A DNA stretch of 20,910 nucleotides from DATLGB01 sp038258425. GTDB taxonomy: Bacteria; Actinomycetota; Thermoleophilia; Solirubrobacterales; Solirubrobacteraceae. The notes beneath the pieces are model-generated. The model searched no databases. It saw only the letters and a list, made by a program, of their open reading frames with translations, and was not told where the DNA came from. The stretch lies in NCBI GenBank assembly GCA_038258425.1, contig JBBSPV010000057.1:1-20910 (forward strand), in the 5' to 3' direction. Below are positions 20,484 through 20,910 of this stretch, piece by piece; the first letter of the stretch is position 1, and each line of letters starts with the position of its first letter. The translations under genes and the position numbers were made by a program.

Positions 20484-20910
20484 CTACGCGGCCCGGCGCC
20501 GCGCCACGTCGATCGGGACGACGCCGGCGTCGCCCGCCGCGCGCGCCTGGGCGACGGCGAGCGTCGTCGCCGGGCGCACGCCGGCCTTCAGCGCGGCGCG
20601 GCCGAGCACCCGGGCCGCCTCGCGCAGCTCGCCGCGCGTGTGGCTCGCCATCACCGCCAGACGCAGGCGTGCGGTGCCGGCCGGGACGTCGGGCGGCTCG
20701 AGGGCCTCGACGTCGACGCCCTCCTCGAGGGCGAGGGCGGCGACCCGGCGCGCGGCGGCCGCCTCGCCGAGGATGAGCGGCACCACCTGCGTACAGGAGC
20801 CGGCGACCTCGAACCCCTCGCGGGCCAGCTCGTCGCGCAGGCGGCCCGCGTTGACGCGCAGGCGCGCGAGCCGCTCCGGCTCGGCCGCGAGCACGTCGAG
20901 CGCGGCCGCG
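20484..20910 (-). CDS. C-terminal part of 8-amino-7-oxononanoate synthase-like PLP enzyme (5' end outside window)
   Basis: About 141 residues are visible; the frame is open to the window edge, so the gene continues to the right. The GTG at 20894 is internal and not the start. The sequence matches the end of alpha-oxoamine synthases: LDVLAAEPERLARLRVNAGRL, then a strand VVPLILGEAAAARRVA, then VDVEALEPPDVPAGTARLRL and ASHTRGELREAARVLG. In this fold P-P-x-V-P-x-G-x-x-R-L-R is the C-terminal substrate-binding signature. BioF condenses pimeloyl-CoA or -ACP with alanine in biotin synthesis; 2-amino-3-ketobutyrate CoA ligase (Kbl) and other family members are not excluded. The catalytic Lys and PLP loop lie outside the window. 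The tail after the family end (GVRPATTLAVAQARAAG) is a short extension. Confidence 0.75.
   Translation of the reverse strand, partial: AAALDVLAAEPERLARLRVNAGRLRDELAREGFEVAGSCTQVVPLILGEAAAARRVAALALEEGVDVEALEPPDVPAGTARLRLAVMASHTRGELREAARVLGRAALKAGVRPATTLAVAQARAAGDAGVVPIDVARRRAA

Noticed and set aside
1..20910. Mobile elements, CRISPR arrays, prophage genes, replication origin
   Set aside because: No transposase, integrase, spaced repeats, phage structural genes or origin-like clusters were found on either strand.

Overview
The window is about 20.9 kb of very GC-rich bacterial chromosome with strong G/C preference at third codon positions. Three things point to a high-GC actinobacterium: a tRNA gene without an encoded CCA end, many apparently leaderless genes (a TAnnnT-like -10 box 5-7 nt before the start codon), and the style of the proteins. 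The mix of an ECF sigma factor fused to an anti-sigma-like tail, a leucine-dehydrogenase-type enzyme, a PQQ-type sugar dehydrogenase lipoprotein and a GabP-type permease would suit Thermoleophilia/Solirubrobacterales, but that placement is inference. I see no insertion sequence, integrase, phage gene, CRISPR array or att site, so this looks like ordinary chromosome.

Layout. 1-594: the end of a Pro/Ala/Thr-rich protein and a strong terminator. 613-686: tRNA-Pro(CGG). 795-3661: a DUF302 protein, a MarR regulator divergent from a small conserved protein, a cytoplasmic-looking HtrA-type protease behind a perfect 17-bp palindrome, and an NTF2-like (DUF1348) protein. 3693-7139, plus strand: GNAT acetyltransferase, MFS exporter, YaaA, and a nine-helix membrane protein with the motif set of presenilin/signal-peptide-peptidase proteases. 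7090-7319, minus strand: remains of a small frameshifted gene. 7403-13570, plus strand: a tightly packed run of GabP-like permease, a variant glucose-6-phosphate dehydrogenase, a Tim44-domain membrane protein, a PQQ-type dehydrogenase lipoprotein and an MBL-fold hydrolase. 13580-16870, minus strand: Leu/Glu-type dehydrogenase, the ECF sigma/anti-sigma fusion and a Nudix hydrolase. 16908-18615, plus strand: rubredoxin and a membrane-fused spermidine-synthase-like protein. 18639-20910, minus strand: a GT1-type glycosyltransferase, a four-helix membrane protein and the end of an 8-amino-7-oxononanoate-synthase-like enzyme cut by the window edge.

Functional themes. Peroxide or stress defence (YaaA, HtrA-type protease, rubredoxin, MarR) and carbon/nitrogen use (GABA-type uptake, G6PDH, amino-acid dehydrogenase, sugar dehydrogenase) both occur. 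Gene adjacency supports co-transcription of 7403-8812 with 8809-10269, and of 10289-13570, but does not prove a shared pathway.

The most interesting item is the presenilin-like protein at 6330-7139. It has FD (D148), GYGD (D190) and a PVAL motif at 240-243, spaced closely like eukaryotic signal peptide peptidase. Next are the fused sigma/anti-sigma/membrane protein at 14686-16164, the palindrome over the protease start at 3199-3215, the frameshifted gene at 7090-7319, and hairpins that include both stop codons at all three non-overlapping convergent gene pairs.
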